Below are positions 63,994 through 64,000 of a stretch of DNA of 64,000 bases, in pieces. A model generated the notes under the pieces. It was not told the origin of the DNA, did not search any database, and was given only the letters and a program-made list of their open reading frames with translations. The DNA comes from Bifidobacterium scardovii JCM 12489 = DSM 13734 (GTDB taxonomy: Bacteria > Actinomycetota > Actinomycetes > Actinomycetales > Bifidobacteriaceae), in assembly GCF_001042635.1 (NCBI RefSeq), contig NZ_AP012331.1, forward strand, positions 496,001 through 560,000, in the 5' to 3' direction. A program made the translations under genes and the position numbers. The number at the start of each line of letters is the position of its first letter. Position 1 is the first letter of the stretch.

Positions 63994-64000
63994 TGTCCGC
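63993..64000 (+). CDS. pstA: Start of pstA permease gene (truncated by window end)
   Basis: ATG 63993 overlaps the pstC stop (TGATG), and only two codons are visible. Identity as PstA is inferred from the universal pstSCAB order. Confidence 0.5.

Overview
This window is a high-GC actinobacterial chromosome segment, most likely a Bifidobacterium. Evidence for that genus is the class Ib ribonucleotide reductase subunit with NrdR boxes, SenX3/RegX3 beside pst genes, a non-phosphorylating L-fucose pathway, PepC, and genes that look leaderless. The left half (1 to about 30312) is the right-hand part of a temperate siphophage prophage. The right half is host chromosome.

Prophage. Its left end, with the expected integrase and repressor, lies outside the window. 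Genes run rightward, mostly with ATGA or TGATG overlaps. Early genes (1-7700) include SSB, a RusA resolvase, a ParB-like protein and a winged-helix replication protein whose gene holds six ~24-bp iterons, a likely origin. A cargo gene with its own promoter and terminator follows (7710-8640). Next come HNH nuclease, terminase small and large subunits, portal, and a MuF protein ending in an EndoU-like toxin domain with a small acidic immunity candidate and its own terminator. Scaffold, capsid, head fiber, connectors, major tail protein, a -1 frameshifted tail chaperone pair, tape measure, Dit, Tal, an SGNH-type tail protein and a beta-helix tail spike follow. The spike frame is broken at a G6 tract. 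A minus-strand mini-gene, a DUF2746-like protein, an amidase endolysin and a holin close the module. The prophage ends at a duplicated 3' half of tRNA-Gly(TCC), the right attachment site.

Host region 30445-50445. nrdF (minus) with paired NrdR boxes; a membrane protein; rpsO and pnp; LemA and a DUF2207 protein; an aldo/keto reductase; a divergent MocR regulator and LysE exporter; a U32 peptidase-family protein divergent from pgeF, then ispD, a Pcp-like protein lacking the usual His, a DivIVA-like coiled-coil protein and pepC. Palindrome-rich elements sit in several intergenic gaps. After pnp and pepC they are flanked by exact 13-nt copies of the gene's own 3' end, stop codon included.

Host region 50446-64000. 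A LacI regulator is divergent from a four-gene operon (fuconate dehydratase, SDR dehydrogenase, lactonase, DHDPS-family aldolase) that fits L-fucose or a related deoxysugar. Two tandem DAHP synthases, an MTA/SAH nucleosidase, and then the phosphate system (senX3, regX3, pstS behind a PHO-box-like repeat, pstC, start of pstA) complete the window.
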